A stretch of DNA of 7,154 nt, from the NCBI GenBank assembly GCA_023436025.1, contig JAEZKX010000366.1, positions 1-7,154 of the forward strand. The letters are read 5' to 3'. This document shows positions 7,028-7,154 of this stretch, in pieces. The notes under the pieces are model-generated. The model was not told the origin of the DNA. It made no database searches and worked only from the letters and a program-made list of their open reading frames with translations. The number at the start of each line of letters is the position of its first letter. Within the stretch, counting starts at the first letter, position 1. This DNA comes from Pseudomonadota bacterium (GTDB lineage: Bacteria; Pseudomonadota; Gammaproteobacteria; Burkholderiales; Burkholderiaceae_C). Both the position numbers and the translations under genes were made by a program.

Positions 7028-7154
7028 AGCTCAACGCCTGCTCCATCCCGGCATTCTCCGGCTTGAGCTATGAACTCCAAATTCGGGGCACCCTCAAGCA
7101 GGTGTTCGGCTTCGTGCCGCCGAAAGAACGCAAGAAAGACACGCCCGCTGGCAA
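7028..7154 (+). other. Unassigned tail with an open frame running off the window
   Basis: The 127 bases after the ATP-grasp stop hold no recognised gene and no terminator. One + strand frame is open from 7006 to the edge and contains LSYELQIRGTLKQVFGFV and then PPKERKK. Third-position GC in its 42 complete codons from 7027 is 33/42, coding-like, but there is no ATG and no ribosome binding site; TTG at 7063 is the only start in it. A minus-strand frame ending at 7024-7026 is also open (third-position GC 24/42). The + frame could be a gene remnant or internal fragment. Confidence 0.3.

Noticed and set aside
7070..7154. A possible second small precursor starting at ATG 7070 with a CSASC motif
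   Set aside because: It has no ribosome binding site and no similarity to the first peptide's leader, and it is cut by the window edge.

Overview
The window comes from a GC-rich bacterium. The GroES and GroEL sequences (a GroEL tail ending in GGM repeats) and the chaperonin promoter, which combines a sigma-32-type promoter with a CIRCE operator, point to a betaproteobacterium. It is most likely of the order Burkholderiales, perhaps Comamonadaceae; this rests on recognition of the sequences, not on a search.

Layout. Bases 1-196 are a block-structured tandem array of 6- and 7-base units that runs off the left edge. Bases 197-429 hold no gene. They contain a perfect inverted repeat (241-258), a heat-shock promoter (269-295), a CIRCE/HrcA operator (297-323) and a leader hairpin (365-388). 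groES (430-720) and groEL (772-2418) follow as an ordinary chaperonin operon, closed by a strong intrinsic terminator (2456-2485).

From 2565 to 7027 there are four tightly packed same-strand genes that look like a RiPP (ribosomally made, post-translationally modified peptide) operon. They are: (1) a 649-residue protein that appears to fuse a PqqD-like leader-recognition segment, a degenerate SagB/nitroreductase-like segment and a complete YcaO cyclodehydratase domain; (2) a 68-residue peptide with a compact four-cysteine core (GCLGCNPEPNCGCG) between a charged leader and a basic tail, the probable precursor; (3) a radical SAM enzyme with a full seven-cysteine SPASM domain; (4) an ATP-grasp ligase with an unusual GTG start one base after the preceding stop. 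Gaps inside the operon are 9, 10 and 1 bases, so the four genes are probably co-expressed and translationally coupled.

Proposed logic (inference). The YcaO fusion recognises the leader and cyclises core cysteines to thiazolines, possibly with oxidation. The radical SAM/SPASM enzyme makes a second, radical-based change. The ATP-grasp enzyme forms an amide or ester bond, or attaches another group. I do not recognise a described RiPP class with this enzyme set and precursor, and this is the main discovery candidate in the window. No transporter, leader peptidase or immunity gene is visible. The last 127 bases hold only an unassigned open frame running off the right edge.
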